A DNA stretch of 64,000 nt from Lunularia cruciata (taxonomy: Eukaryota > Streptophyta > Marchantiopsida > Lunulariales > Lunulariaceae), in assembly GCA_948567375.1 (NCBI GenBank), contig OX419755.1, positions 80,432,218 through 80,496,217 on the forward strand. The letters run 5' to 3'. A program made the translations under genes and the position numbers. The notes beneath the pieces were generated by a model. The model searched no databases, was not told where the DNA came from, and saw nothing but the letters and a program-made list of their open reading frames with translations. Shown piece after piece: positions 34,630 through 45,369 of the stretch (position 1 is its first letter; every line of letters starts with the position of its first letter).

Positions 34630-37600
34630 ATGTGGAAACTTCCGGTTTTCTTTGGCAAGGATGGAGAAGATGTGGAGGCCTTTGTGAGAGACTTCAAGAG
34701 AGCTTGCATAGGAAACAATGAGAGGAGGAAGAATGAGTGGGCCTCATTATTACCAGATTTCTTTGAGGATGCAGCACTTACATGGTATGAGTCAGAATAC
34801 CAAAAGAGAGAGAGGAGAGAGGGGGAAGAGGAGTCTTGGGAGACTTTGACTTCAGCACTCATTGAGAACTTTCTTCCTGATGAGAGTTATGAGAGATTGA
34901 TGAGTGAGGTTACATTTCTCAAGCAAGGAGATGGAGAGAAAGTGAGAGTCTATGTGGAAAGAGTGGAAAAATTGGAGTCCAGATTTCGCATAGTGTTGAG
35001 GAAGGGTGGGGATGATGTGGAGACTACAATGATTGGCATAGGGGCCATGCCCACCAAGAATTTTGTGGGAGGATTGAGACCACAAATTAGAAGCAAGGTG
35101 AGATATGAGAAACCTTCTTCCAAGGTTGAAGCTATCAAGATCGCAATTCGTATGGAGGAGAGTTTGGAAGGGGATGAAAGTGATTTGGTGGTGAAGGAGG
35201 TTGTGCATCCTCCTCAAGGCTACAAGTATGGTGGAACTTCTGATACTTTGGTGACAAGGGTTGCACCACAAGTAGTAGTTGCTCCAGTTCTTGCACCTCC
35301 ACCAAAAGATCCACTCCAAACCATCACAGAACAACTTGCGGATCTCAAGATCAATGTGGTGCAATTATGGGAGAAGAGAGAGGTGGATCAGAATGTAGGG
35401 AGAGGGCCTAGGAGTTATGGAAACCATCCATATAGAGGAGGCCAACCAGCCAACAATTTCAATGATAGAAATTGTTTTGGTTGTGGGGGAAGAGGCCATA
35501 TCCAAAGGAATTGCCCAAATTCCACTTACCATGGAGGAAGGGGTTATGAGGGAGCCAATAGAGGGAAAGAGGGAGGTAGTGAAACCCAAGTGGCTCCTAA
35601 TCCCAACAAAGGTAAGGGGATAGCATCCATAGATGTGGTTGAGAGCAAGTATGAGAAGGGAGAGTGCTCAAACTCCAAGGGTCCTAATTTGGAGCTTTTG
35701 GCACAAGAGAAGAAGAGAGCTCGTTTTGCAGAGGATGTTCACTCTTCTCAAGGATTTACTTCAAGCAAGGATACTCCTATGTCTACTAGGAGCACTCGCA
35801 CCTCAACACCATCAACAACAAAGACTCCAAGGAAGAAGTTGGGGATGGAGGACTTCTTGATCTCCAAGCAACAATGGAACTACAATGTGTTGGAGGATGT
35901 TGGTAGTCACAAGGCTAACATCACAGTGGGCCAATTAATTGCTTTGAACCCTACCTTGAGAAAGGAGCTTAGAGGTGGGTTGAGTTCTACAAGGAGCAAA
36001 AAGAAGAAGAAGGCAAAAGTTCCAGTATCAATGGGGGTGGTGGATGCCAAGCCAGCACCATGGGAGGCTTGTGAATATGCCTCCAAGATTGATGTGAGAG
36101 TGAATGGTCACAACATCAAGGATGCATTGGTTGATGGAGGATCAGCAGTGAATGCCATGTCAGAAAGGTTGATGAAGAAGTTGGGTATGATACCCTCAAG
36201 AGCTTCAACATTTGTGGTGAGCATGGCAAACAAGCAACAAGTTCGACCAGTAGGGGTGATGGATAAGGTGGTAGTTTCAGTTATGGGAGTTCAAAATCTC
36301 ATGACTTTCCAAGTCTTGAAGGATTCAAGCTATGACTTACTTCTTGGGAGGCCATGGTTGAGAGCAGCACGCACAACTGATCGATGGCACAAAGGGTACT
36401 TGAGGATTGGGCCATCAAACCATAGAGTCACTGTTCCTGTGACTAACACCACCAACACTTCACATTCAGATACCCCATCTTCTGATTATTGGGAATCTGA
36501 TTCTGAAGGAGGAGCTTCAGGTGTGGACACAAGCATGGAAGAGGAGACTTCCACGGAGGAGGATGAATCTGAATCTGATTCAGATGTGTATCCTTTGTGT
36601 GCTATGGATTTTGCACCTAAGCCAGAGGTTTTGAAGGACCCAGATAAATCACCATTGACACTTGAGGAGGTAGAGAGAAGGTTATCTACCCTCAAGTATG
36701 GCCCAAATGTTACCAAGGAGGAGAAGGTGAGATTTGAGGAGATTTTCCGCAAGTTCATCCATGTGTTTGCTTTTAGTTACAAGGATTTGAAGGAAGTCAC
36801 CTTGGAGGAGCACAAGATAGAGGTGGAGTCACATGCAAGACCAATCCGCCAAAAGCAACGTCGCATTAGCCCACCAATATCTTTGGTTGTGAAGGAGGAG
36901 ATTGATAAGCTCAAGGAGGCTGGATTTATCTTTGAGGTGGAGAATTCAGAATGGGTGTCTCCAATTGTCATTGTGAAGAAAAAGAATGGCAAGCTTCGGG
37001 TATGTGTGGATTACAAGAAGCTCAATGCTGTTACCAAGAAGGACTACTACCCATTGCCATTCATTGATGAGATCTTGGAGGAGGTTGCAGGTCATGAGAG
37101 GTACAGTTTTGGAGATGGTTATAGTGGATATAACCAAATCAAGATTGCACCAGAGCATCAACAACTCACCACATTCACCACACCTTGGGGAACTTACGCT
37201 TTCAAGGTCATGCCTTTTGGGCTTTGCAATGCTCCAGCCACATTCCAACGGTTCATGAACAAGGTATTTGAACCTTTCATTGGGAAATTTGTGAGAGATT
37301 TCATTGATGACTTTTGTGTCTATGGGAGCAAGGAGGAGCACTTTGAGCACCTAATCAAAGTCTTGCAACGCTTGGATGAGGCAAATGCATCACTCAACCC
37401 AGAGAAGTGCATTTTTGGATGTGAAGAAGGTCTACTTTTGGGGCACATCATCTCCAAGGATGGAATAGCAGTTGATCCTGAGAAGGTGAGGAAAATCTCA
37501 GACCTTCCATTCCCTTCAAGCTTGACAAAGTTACGCCAATTCTTGGGAATGGTTGAGTACTATAGGAGGTTCATCTTCTCATTTTCCAACAAGGCTTATG

Positions 37601-39456
37601 CATTGACCATCTACATGAAGAAGGGTGTAGATTACATGGTGATTTTGGAAGACAAGGAGGCTCTCAAAGCTTTTGAGGAGCTCAAGCAATCCCTTGTTGT
37701 AGCTCCAATTCTTGCTAAACCTGATTGGAGTAAGCCTTTCATCCTCTACACTGATGCTTCTAATGTAGCTATAGGATGCACTCTTAGTCAATTAGACCAA
37801 GATGGGCATGATCATCCAATAGCTTATGCTAGTAGGCAGATGGTTTCAGCAGAGAAGAACTACTCTGTCACAGAGAGAGAAGGGTTGGCAGTGATCTTTG
37901 GTCTCAAGAAGTTTAGACACTACTTGATTGGAGGGAAAGCCACAATTGTCACGGATCACAAGGCTTTGAAGTACATCTTCAACAAGCCTAATGTTGAAGG
38001 GAGACTAGCAAGGTGGATGATTCTCTTGTCTGAGTATGACTACACAATTGAGGATAGGCCAGGAAAGAAACATGCAAATGCTGATTTGTTATCTAGAGCC
38101 TATGATCATGATGGAGATGAGCCAGTAGATGATTCCTTCCCGGATGAGGAGCTCATGACAATCTCAGTCACTCAAGAGGTTCCAATGGAGTACAAGGAGA
38201 TTGTGGATTTTGTGACAAGAGGTAACTATCCAGAAGGGATGCATGCTAGGGAGAGGAAGGCCCTTGTAGCAAGATCTAGACCTTACACAATGGTGGATGA
38301 TATTCTTTTTCACCAAGGAGCAGATGGTCTACTTCGAAGAGCAGTGGGTAAGGAAGAGTCTATCCTACTCATAAAGGAGTTTCATGAAGGTTTAGTATGT
38401 GGAGGACACTTTGCAGGAAAGGTGACTGCTTTCAAGATTCTAGATGCAGGTTACCATTGGAGAGGGATTTTCAAGGATTGTCTTGATTATTGCAAAACTT
38501 GTCATGTTTGTCAAGCTTTTGCTAGAAAGTCTACATCCACTCCACCACTTAGATCAATTCCATTGCTAGGACCCTTTGAGAAGTGGGGAATTGATTTTGT
38601 AGGACCTCTCAATAGAACCCCAAGGAACAATCGGTACATTGTGGTAGTTACTGATTACCTTACCAAGTGGGTTGAGGCTAGACCATTGAGGGACAAGAAT
38701 GAAGATGAAGTGGGTAGATTTCTTTATGAACGCATTATCACTAGGTTTGGATGCCCTTTGGAGTTGGTTTCTGATAGAGGAGGAGAGTTTACAGGAAGCA
38801 TTACTACAGCCATGCTACGACATTTCTCTATCACACATAGAGTAACTACATCCTATAAGCCAAATTCCAATGGCTTGGCAGAGAGAACCAATCAGACCTT
38901 GTGCATGATGTTGGCCAAAGATGCAGAAATGGAGGGGGCTAAACATCATTGGGACAAGAGGATTCATGCAGTTTTGTGGGAGTATAGGACAACCATGAAG
39001 ACTTCCACTGGATATTCTCCATTCCAATTGGTGTATGGTATTGAGTCTACCTTACCCATTCACTTTGATCTTCCTACCTTCCAAAGCATTCATAGGAGAT
39101 TGAAGAAAGCACAAGGAAGTGATGCAGAGAAGTCAAGGAAGGATCAACTCATGGAGTTGGAAGAGGCAAGAGCAGTTGCTATGGTTCGAGTGGAGCAAGC
39201 CCAAAGGAAACAAAAGGAGAGCTATGACAAGAGGCAAGGCAAGAAGAAGGTGGAGCCTTTCAAAGAAGGTGATTGGGTAATGTTGTTTGATTCCATTCGA
39301 TTCAAGAGAGTACAAAAGAAGTTTTTGCCTAAGTACTTTGGACCTTTCATAGTAGAGAAGGTGTGGGGAAATTACACTTATGATCTCAAGGAGTTGGGAG
39401 GAAGACACTTTGATAGGATTAACCATGATAAGTTGAAGATGTACCATAGAAAGTAG
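34630..39456 (+). CDS. Gag-Pol polyprotein of intact gypsy element A
   Basis: 1608 codons in one frame without stop or frameshift. Order: Gag (residues about 1-270), zinc knuckle C282-C285-H290-C295, aspartic protease (VDGGSA, Asp502), reverse transcriptase (Asp829; FIDDF with Asp893/Asp894; PFGLCNAPATFQR), RNase H (Asp1042, Glu1084, Asp1109, Asp1152), and integrase with HHCC zinc site (H1252, H1260, C1291, C1294) and D1322, D1382, E1418 (second spacing exactly 35). The C-terminus has a GPF-type motif (KYFGPFIVEKVWGNYTYDL) and no chromodomain. All catalytic residues are present, so the protein is predicted functional. It copies the element RNA into DNA and integrates it. The ATG at 34630 follows an in-frame stop at 34618. 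The single-frame Gag-Pol implies processing by its own protease. Confidence 0.97.
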   Translation: MWKLPVFFGKDGEDVEAFVRDFKRACIGNNERRKNEWASLLPDFFEDAALTWYESEYQKRERREGEEESWETLTSALIENFLPDESYERLMSEVTFLKQGDGEKVRVYVERVEKLESRFRIVLRKGGDDVETTMIGIGAMPTKNFVGGLRPQIRSKVRYEKPSSKVEAIKIAIRMEESLEGDESDLVVKEVVHPPQGYKYGGTSDTLVTRVAPQVVVAPVLAPPPKDPLQTITEQLADLKINVVQLWEKREVDQNVGRGPRSYGNHPYRGGQPANNFNDRNCFGCGGRGHIQRNCPNSTYHGGRGYEGANRGKEGGSETQVAPNPNKGKGIASIDVVESKYEKGECSNSKGPNLELLAQEKKRARFAEDVHSSQGFTSSKDTPMSTRSTRTSTPSTTKTPRKKLGMEDFLISKQQWNYNVLEDVGSHKANITVGQLIALNPTLRKELRGGLSSTRSKKKKKAKVPVSMGVVDAKPAPWEACEYASKIDVRVNGHNIKDALVDGGSAVNAMSERLMKKLGMIPSRASTFVVSMANKQQVRPVGVMDKVVVSVMGVQNLMTFQVLKDSSYDLLLGRPWLRAARTTDRWHKGYLRIGPSNHRVTVPVTNTTNTSHSDTPSSDYWESDSEGGASGVDTSMEEETSTEEDESESDSDVYPLCAMDFAPKPEVLKDPDKSPLTLEEVERRLSTLKYGPNVTKEEKVRFEEIFRKFIHVFAFSYKDLKEVTLEEHKIEVESHARPIRQKQRRISPPISLVVKEEIDKLKEAGFIFEVENSEWVSPIVIVKKKNGKLRVCVDYKKLNAVTKKDYYPLPFIDEILEEVAGHERYSFGDGYSGYNQIKIAPEHQQLTTFTTPWGTYAFKVMPFGLCNAPATFQRFMNKVFEPFIGKFVRDFIDDFCVYGSKEEHFEHLIKVLQRLDEANASLNPEKCIFGCEEGLLLGHIISKDGIAVDPEKVRKISDLPFPSSLTKLRQFLGMVEYYRRFIFSFSNKAYALTIYMKKGVDYMVILEDKEALKAFEELKQSLVVAPILAKPDWSKPFILYTDASNVAIGCTLSQLDQDGHDHPIAYASRQMVSAEKNYSVTEREGLAVIFGLKKFRHYLIGGKATIVTDHKALKYIFNKPNVEGRLARWMILLSEYDYTIEDRPGKKHANADLLSRAYDHDGDEPVDDSFPDEELMTISVTQEVPMEYKEIVDFVTRGNYPEGMHARERKALVARSRPYTMVDDILFHQGADGLLRRAVGKEESILLIKEFHEGLVCGGHFAGKVTAFKILDAGYHWRGIFKDCLDYCKTCHVCQAFARKSTSTPPLRSIPLLGPFEKWGIDFVGPLNRTPRNNRYIVVVTDYLTKWVEARPLRDKNEDEVGRFLYERIITRFGCPLELVSDRGGEFTGSITTAMLRHFSITHRVTTSYKPNSNGLAERTNQTLCMMLAKDAEMEGAKHHWDKRIHAVLWEYRTTMKTSTGYSPFQLVYGIESTLPIHFDLPTFQSIHRRLKKAQGSDAEKSRKDQLMELEEARAVAMVRVEQAQRKQKESYDKRQGKKKVEPFKEGDWVMLFDSIRFKRVQKKFLPKYFGPFIVEKVWGNYTYDLKELGGRHFDRINHDKLKMYHRK

Positions 39457-39489
39457 AGAGACCTTCACTTTGAGGACAAAGTGAAAACT

Positions 39490-39504
39490 TAGTCCGGGGG
39501 TAAA
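39490..39504 (+). promoter_or_regulatory. Polypurine-like tract before the 3' LTR
   Basis: TAGTCCGGGGGTAAA lies immediately 5' of the LTR start TGTAACACCC. Its position and G-run fit the plus-strand priming site of a plant gypsy element, although the purine run is short. Confidence 0.6.
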
Positions 39505-40196
39505 TGTAACACCCATTTGTGCATGTGTGTGGTATTGTGATATTTAGCTTGGTATTACAAGTACTTAAGAGATATTATTTATATAGAGATAAAGGATGGT
39601 TCTATATTAGTCATGGTTAGCTAAAGTTAGTCATAGCTAAGATAGATGGGACCTTACTTTAGAGGAAGTAGAAAAGATGAGCACCACTATTTTGGATTTT
39701 AGTGTGTTGACTTGGTATTATTCCTAGGTGTTTGGCTTTGGGGAAAGAGTTGAGAACTCTTGGGCCCGCAAGCCTTTTTGTTTTGGATTCTTCTTTAGTC
39801 CAAGGATAGCCCATGTGAAGGAATCCTTGCTTTAGTGGTTGGGTCAAGATAAGACCACATGCTTAGGGGAATATGCCCATGTGAATGGATATTCCTTTCT
39901 ACTTTTTGACTTTACTTGACTTTTAGTCTAGTAACTTGAGTTACTACGGTAATTAGTAACTTTGGTACGTAACTATTTCACAAGTATATAAACAAGGAGT
40001 GAGGAGGTACTCATCATCCTTTCATTTGCAACTATCTCTCTCTCATTGAGTTCTCTAGTGAGCAATGTCTTGAGTCTTGGAGTGTTAGCCTTGGAGGAGT
40101 ATGATGGAGTTGGGGTTCCTTGCCTTCTTAGTCCATGGTGCGCTACCATAATAGCCATCAGAGGTTCATCCTGAGTGAGAGACAGGCCGGCTCACA
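39505..40196 (+). repeat. 3' LTR of gypsy element A
   Basis: 692 bp, appears identical to 32364-33055 by direct comparison, followed by the GACC target duplication. TATATAA recurs at 39985-39991. Confidence 0.97.
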
Positions 40197-40415
40197 GACC
40201 AAGATCGACATGTCATCCATCCAAGCAAGTAATCTAAGGGTGGAGCTTGCTGATAGGTCACCTATCCATGTACCCAATCCTATGGTGGAGCATCCTTGGA
40301 GGAGATCCTCTTTGGCTATATAATAAAAGAAGGTGCTTCCTTGGGGCACCAAAGTTTGGAGTGTGAAACCTATGTTTTCTCTTGTGTGTTTCTCTGCTAT
40401 CCTCAAAACATTACA

Positions 40416-42639
40416 CTGCAGCAATAGCAAGAGGAGGCATTCTTATGTTTGTTAGTTGGGTGTTAGGTGCTAGTTGACTTCTCACGATGGAGAAGGACAT
40501 GGAGAGCATTAGACTTATTGCTATTGGAGAGATCTTTTTGCGTTTGGTCAGTCATACCATTGTCCTTTAGCACCGTTCTCATTTTTGATAGCACCTCATT
40601 CCACATCAGTTTGGAGTAGCTACACTTGGAGGATATGAGGCTATATCTCTAGGCGTTAGGGCACTCCTAGATATCCATCCAGAGTGGGTCGTCTTACAGG
40701 TGTATGTTGATAATGCTTTTAATAGCATCTCATGTGCATCCATCTTAAGAGAGCTTAGGGAGGCTAGTGGATCCTTGGCAAGTCCTATTCCTTTTGTGTG
40801 GTCTTTTTTTGGCTCCCTTGCTTCCCTTTACTACCAACACGGTTGTTCACAGGAGAGAGTCACCATCTTGGAGTAAGCTGTTGGTACACATCAAGGAGAT
40901 CCTTTAAGGGGACCCTTATTTGCCATACTCACTTTAGAGCTCTCCTAACTACTACTTTGGCCATGCCATGTTGTGTATTTCCCTCCTTGGCAAATGATTC
41001 ACACATTGTGGGCCTTGTAGATCATATTAGGCAAGCCTTTGACTACTTGACTACCAATCTACACCTAGTAAGCTTGAGAGTCAAGGTGTCGAAGTGTAGG
41101 GCATGGTCCTCTTTAGGTATCCCTCCCCACCTTGAGCTTCTAGAGGGGTGTATCACATCTACAGATGGACTAAGTGTTCTTGGAGTGCCAGTAAGATCTG
41201 AGGATTTTATCACATACTTCTTAGATATTGCCCTTGCAAAGGATATTCTCCATGTGAATGGCCTTTTGTTACTAAGAGATCCGTAGGTGGCATTTGGTAT
41301 ACTCTCCTCTAGTATTGCTCATTGACTAACTTACCCTATATGCACAATTCCTCCTCCTTGTCCTTCCTATCACATCTGAGAGCCTTTGATAGGAGGATTA
41401 TGGGAGCCTTTGGTGATATCATTGGACAAGGGACTTTTGAGTGTGTGACAAGGAATATGGCATGTAGATAGATGGCTCTACTGATCTTGTATAGAAGGGT
41501 TGGCTTGCTATCTATGGAGGAGATAACACCTATAGTGCTTTTGGGTAGTTGGGCTCTCTTGGCATCCCTACTTTCCTCTCATTTTGTGGTTGTTGATAGG
41601 CCAGTTTTGGAGACTTACGTGGCAAAGGTGAAGGAGGGATCCTATTCTCTCCAAATGTTATTGCCGCAAACAAGAGATAGTCTATCCTCACAAGCACAAG
41701 ACAACTTTCCATCTTTTGCTTTACTATTATCAGATTGGACTAGAGGTTTACAGTCTTCCTTGCTGGAGCAACAATGTGAGCATACACTACATTCTCTCTT
41801 AGTTGACTCGTCCATTCCTCAGGCTACTAGAGCACATCTTTGCTCTTGCTCTGGCAAGAGTGTAGGCTCTTGGATCCTAGCTTGAACGTGCATTAGGGCA
41901 TTTTGACTTGCACTAATTACTTTCTCTATACGGATGAAGTTTTGCCTAGGTTTGGTCCACCCATCTGCATCTTCATTATGCACTTGTGAGTGTAATTCTA
42001 CACTAGATGCAACAACAATCCATATAACAATGTCCTTTTGGAGGAAAAAGGATAGCTACCCATGATGCAATTAGGGACATAGTGTTTGCTATGGCATGAG
42101 ATAGTGGATACTTGGCTTGGAGAGAGTGTTCATATGCTTTGTAGACAACACGTGTTAGGGAAAATTTATACTTGGTCCAAGATGATCAGGTGATAGTAGC
42201 GGATGTTGTGGTTACAAACCCTACACAAGATACAATTTTGGAGGGAGTGATTACCAATCTCCTTGGATGGGCAGCAAGTGTAGCAGCAGGTCGCAAGGTC
42301 TCCAAGTATAGGAGCATGCAACAAGGTCACCTCTTTGCTCCTCTAGCCTTGGAGTTATATGGAGCAATGTACACAACATTTGACGCATCTGTTAGGGAGT
42401 ACATGAGAGCTTATCAAGTTAGGCACCAGGGGGTACCACTCTCACTCTCATACTTTGTAGCATATTTTAGGCAGCATGTGTCCATTGCTATACAAAGGGC
42501 AATGGCTGGTGCAATTCATAGGAGAGCAATCACACTAGGTGATGCTTCTTTAGATGTTCCAACTGTTTGTAGACCATACTACTTGGATATCTTAAGTGCA
42601 GTGGGGCAGATCTTTCATATAGACTCTATTGAGGCCTAG
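40416..42639 (+). pseudogene. Reverse transcriptase and nuclease-like part of the split retroelement
   Basis: This half contains the RT core. Readable pieces: RLIAIGEIFLRLVSHT (about 40,500), QVYVDNAFNSIS (about 40,700-40,735), HQGDPLRGPLFAIL (about 40,891-40,930), SLANDSHIVGLVD (about 40,985-41,025) and STDGLSVLGVPV (about 41,160-41,195). The later segment 41,472-41,885 keeps a ~137-codon frame (LLGSWALLASLL), and 42,172-42,639 a 155-codon frame with the nuclease-like VVVTNP and LALELYG boxes. Stops and frame changes separate these pieces. The Asp-to-Asn change in the active site alone would abolish polymerisation. Confidence 0.7.
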
Positions 42640-43888
42640 CCCCATTTTATTTTTTTTGTCTCTCCTTTGTATGGCTTGACCCGGTCTTCCAATCTTTATG
42701 TTCTCTATGGGGTCATATTTTTCTCATCTTGTTATATATTAGACTTGTTCAAATTTATTTTAGCAACCTTTAACAAGCATTCAAAATTTTGAACAAATTA
42801 TTGGTTTGTTGAAAATATCTTATATGTATGTTTATAAATCTAAGAAAAAATTCTCTTTTTCTTTTTTCTTTTAAGATGAGTTTGCAAGCATCTTAATTAT
42901 GCTCAAAAGAGTGATCTTCTAGAGAGAATAAAGTAATGAATGCCCTTGTCAATCTTTAATATGGCACCCATTTCTCTCTTCTAGTGTGTATTCTACCCAA
43001 CCTTTAACTTCTACTAAAATAGCTCACAATGATATCAACAATAAGATTAGCAAAGTTAAATTAGTTGTAAGACAATCCAATCAACTTGAAGCCTTGTTGC
43101 AACATAAGTATAGCATGTTGGTCTTTGACGTTTGTCTAAATCCTCATAATACCATTCAATTGAAGTTCTTTATATCAAACTTTAAGAATGACTTATCAAC
43201 TTGATGTATGTTTTTTTATCATATATATAAACTCCATATTTCAATTATCTAATCTTAAATATCCACTCCAAAGAGATTTTGAAGGTCCTAAAGCTGAATA
43301 CTTGTAATAACTCAATATCAATCAAAATATGGTAAAATATTATGGTTGTTCATGCAAAGATATGAGTTGGAAATGACTAGAAGATGAAATAAATTTTCAT
43401 GGTGGTCAATTCTCTATTGTTTCTTATTTAATCTCTTCAGACAATTTATTCCCAAAATTTATTCCCAAAATTCCCCTATGACACACTACAAAAGGGAAAA
43501 AAAATTATACTTTCACTATGAATCTTTCCAATTTATTCTTGAAGGTGATGGTTCATTTAGTCACAAAGGTAACTTTGCTTTGCAATCAATCCATGTTGAA
43601 GGTGCAACATGCAATCCTTCAGGCCAATGGTTATTATTGCTCAATCTTCATTAACAAATCAAACTTTATTAGCGTCAAGACTATCATGAACACTCCAAAT
43701 GTTGTTGGCACCATAATTTTTGTATGCATATCAAGTTATGTTCACACTTTGTAGGTAGTTTCACCATAGAGGTCCTAGCACTCTGATACTACAACCATAG
43801 AAAACACGTACTTCCTAGATTGCACAATTTTGAAGGAGTCATGGATCAATCAAATTGCCTATCTTTTTTTGTTATCCTTTTGTCACCA

Positions 43889-44090
43889 TGCTCCCAATAT
43901 TTATTAGCCACTCACCACATTCCATTGATTATTCAAAACCTTGGAGATCCAACACTCCAAACATGTGAAAATGATTCTCTTCACTCAAATGCTCCCAATC
44001 TTTGCTAGCCATTTACCGCATTGCTTTGATTATTTCAAAACCTTAGGGATCCAACACTCCAAACATGTGCAAATAATTCTCTTTACTCAA
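43889..44090. repeat. 101-bp tandem duplication
   Basis: Units 43889-43989 and 43990-44090 both begin TGCTCCCAAT and contain GATCCAACACTCCAAACATG. They differ at scattered positions. Confidence 0.75.
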
Positions 44091-44734
44091 GCACTTGTGT
44101 TACTACTTCAATATTCCTTGCCACTACTCAACCAAGCAAATAGTCCATCATGCAAAATGCATACATCATACACAAAAGATCATACAATTCTTTGAGTAAA
44201 AAGCTTTGTTTGCCAAAATAGGCTGAAAAAATGAACTTGGTTTACATTGGATCAAAGCCTCTATACTATTCTTACTCTCTTGTTGAGGAAATCCAATGGC
44301 TCAATTGATTAGAAATGTCCTAATTACATATGTATCACTCATCACTAATCTTATATGATCTTATCTTAATCTAATCTAACTTAATCAAGATTTTCCTAGG
44401 TGGCAATGCCATATTAGCTCCTCAATTTTATCCTTTACTTGTAATTTTCCTTTGGTTAAATCATCACAAAAGTCTTCAACTACAAAGTTGAATGCTCAAA
44501 AAAAGAATTTTGAGGTAGTAATATATAATCACAAAAATCATAAGGATCATGACCCATGGAGATCACAATCACAAAGATCATGACACCAAATGTAACAATA
44601 TGGAGTTACCAAATAAGTTAGTAAAGAATAATGAGGTAGAAAATAGGCCAAATTAGCCACAAATTCTAGGGATGTTCTAGATGTTCTATTTATCAAGCTT
44701 CTAGTAAGTTTCTTGGTACCTTCTGAGTATCAAG

Positions 44735-44940
44735 TCATGTGTATGCCAAGTAGGCAACTTCTAGGAAGGAAGTTTTATGGGAAACTTCCCGACTAGCTTA
44801 GCTTGCATGCCAAGTAAGTGGCTTCTAGAAGACATCTTCTTGGGAAGCTCCTTGACTAGCTTAGCTTGCATGCCAAGTAGGCGGCTTCTAGAAGGAAGCT
44901 TCTCAAAAAGCTTCTTGATAAGCTTAGTTAAGCTTACACT
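44735..44940. repeat. ~63-bp tandem repeats
   Basis: ATGCCAAGTA(A/G)G recurs at about 44,742, 44,806 and 44,869, with intervening GGCTTCTAGAAG and AGCTTAGCTTGC blocks. About three diverged units. Confidence 0.7.
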
Positions 44941-45369
44941 TTAAGAAAGTGGCTTTTAAAAGACTTCTCGAGAAGCTTCACAAGAGGCTTGTATATTCCC
45001 TATTAATACCAAAGCCCAAGCATGCTAGGCATTTGTAGATTCCATCATCCAAGAGTCCTGATGTAACCTTTCACTTCAGTCTTCCATTCTCATATTTTTC
45101 TCCTTAGTCTTTTACATTTTTATTAGAGAAAGAATGAGATTGATGGAGTTTATGGACCACCAAATCCATTTCCTCCAAACCATTTGAATTTTGTGTCCAT
45201 GTACTACCAAAGTATCATTTCACACTTTGGGCAAAATTTTGTGAATCCAATCACCTTGTTTGATAGAACCTTGATACTCCCAACTGCAACTTATGGAGAG
45301 TAGTGGATGTATTGCATCTAAGTGTTCACTTAGATAATTGAAGGTGGTTTAGGGTTTAGTTTTTAGTGT

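Larger units (their letters stand above)
32364..40196 (+). mobile_element. Intact Ty3/gypsy LTR retrotransposon, family A (7.8 kb)
   Basis: It has two 692-bp LTRs that appear identical by direct reading at a constant offset of 7141 bp, a 4-bp target duplication GACC (32360-32363 and 40197-40200), a PBS, an accessory zinc-knuckle frame, a full Gag-Pol frame and a G-rich tract before the 3' LTR. The empty site is confirmed by other family-B LTRs, which carry uninterrupted GGACC(TAGACC/AAGATC)-GACATG-type sequence at this point. Identical LTRs mean a very recent insertion. No chromodomain is seen after the integrase, and the protease box VDGGSA suggests a non-chromovirus (Tat-like) lineage, with low confidence. 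Confidence 0.97.
31831..40415 (+). mobile_element. Solo LTR of family B (copy 1), split by the intact gypsy element
   Basis: The LTR starts TGTAATACC at 31831, runs to 32363, resumes at 40201 and ends CATTACA at 40415, about 750 bp in all. Within it a segment of roughly 150 bp is duplicated (AAGTAGATCA...GTATCACCAAAAGAG occurs twice). The flanks TTGTA (31826-31830) and CTGCA (40416-40420) look like a 5-bp target duplication of ancestral TTGCA with one transition in each copy. No internal coding region remains, so it is a solo LTR. Other family-B LTRs in the window are at 46778, 59003 and 63089. Confidence 0.8.
30896..42639 (+). mobile_element. Decayed non-LTR-type retroelement, split by nested LTR insertions
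   Basis: The element occupies 30,896-31,830 and 40,416-42,639; everything between is later insertion. Left part: a C2H2-like finger remnant (CLVYHRCF...HMRSLH), then a helical region containing RDSLDKLAWFIFLLLP. Removing the inserted LTR with one copy of its duplication restores a continuous reading phase across 31,830/40,416 (VVV/AAIARG). Right part: RT fingers and palm (IAIGEIFLRLVSHT, HQFGVATLGG, DNAFNSIS), the non-LTR-type block QGDPLRGPLF at about 40,894-40,923, and the active-site box SLANDSHIVG, where one Asp of ADD has become Asn. The C-terminal segment 42,172-42,639 (VADVVVTNPT...APLALELYGA) resembles a PD-(D/E)XK-type nuclease. The layout resembles R2/NeSL-like elements. Multiple stops make this copy inactive. 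Confidence 0.72.
42640..45369. other. AT-rich repeat-derived DNA
   Basis: After the RT element ends there is T-rich, then AT-rich sequence with no supported gene. It includes two tandem arrays listed separately (43889-44090 and about 44735-44940). Part of it may be an LTR or leader for the gag-like remnant that starts near 45,370, but LTR ends could not be fixed. Confidence 0.4.

Noticed and set aside
34852-39516. Several antisense frames within the Gag-Pol region
   Set aside because: They are shadow frames of the intact 1608-codon polyprotein.
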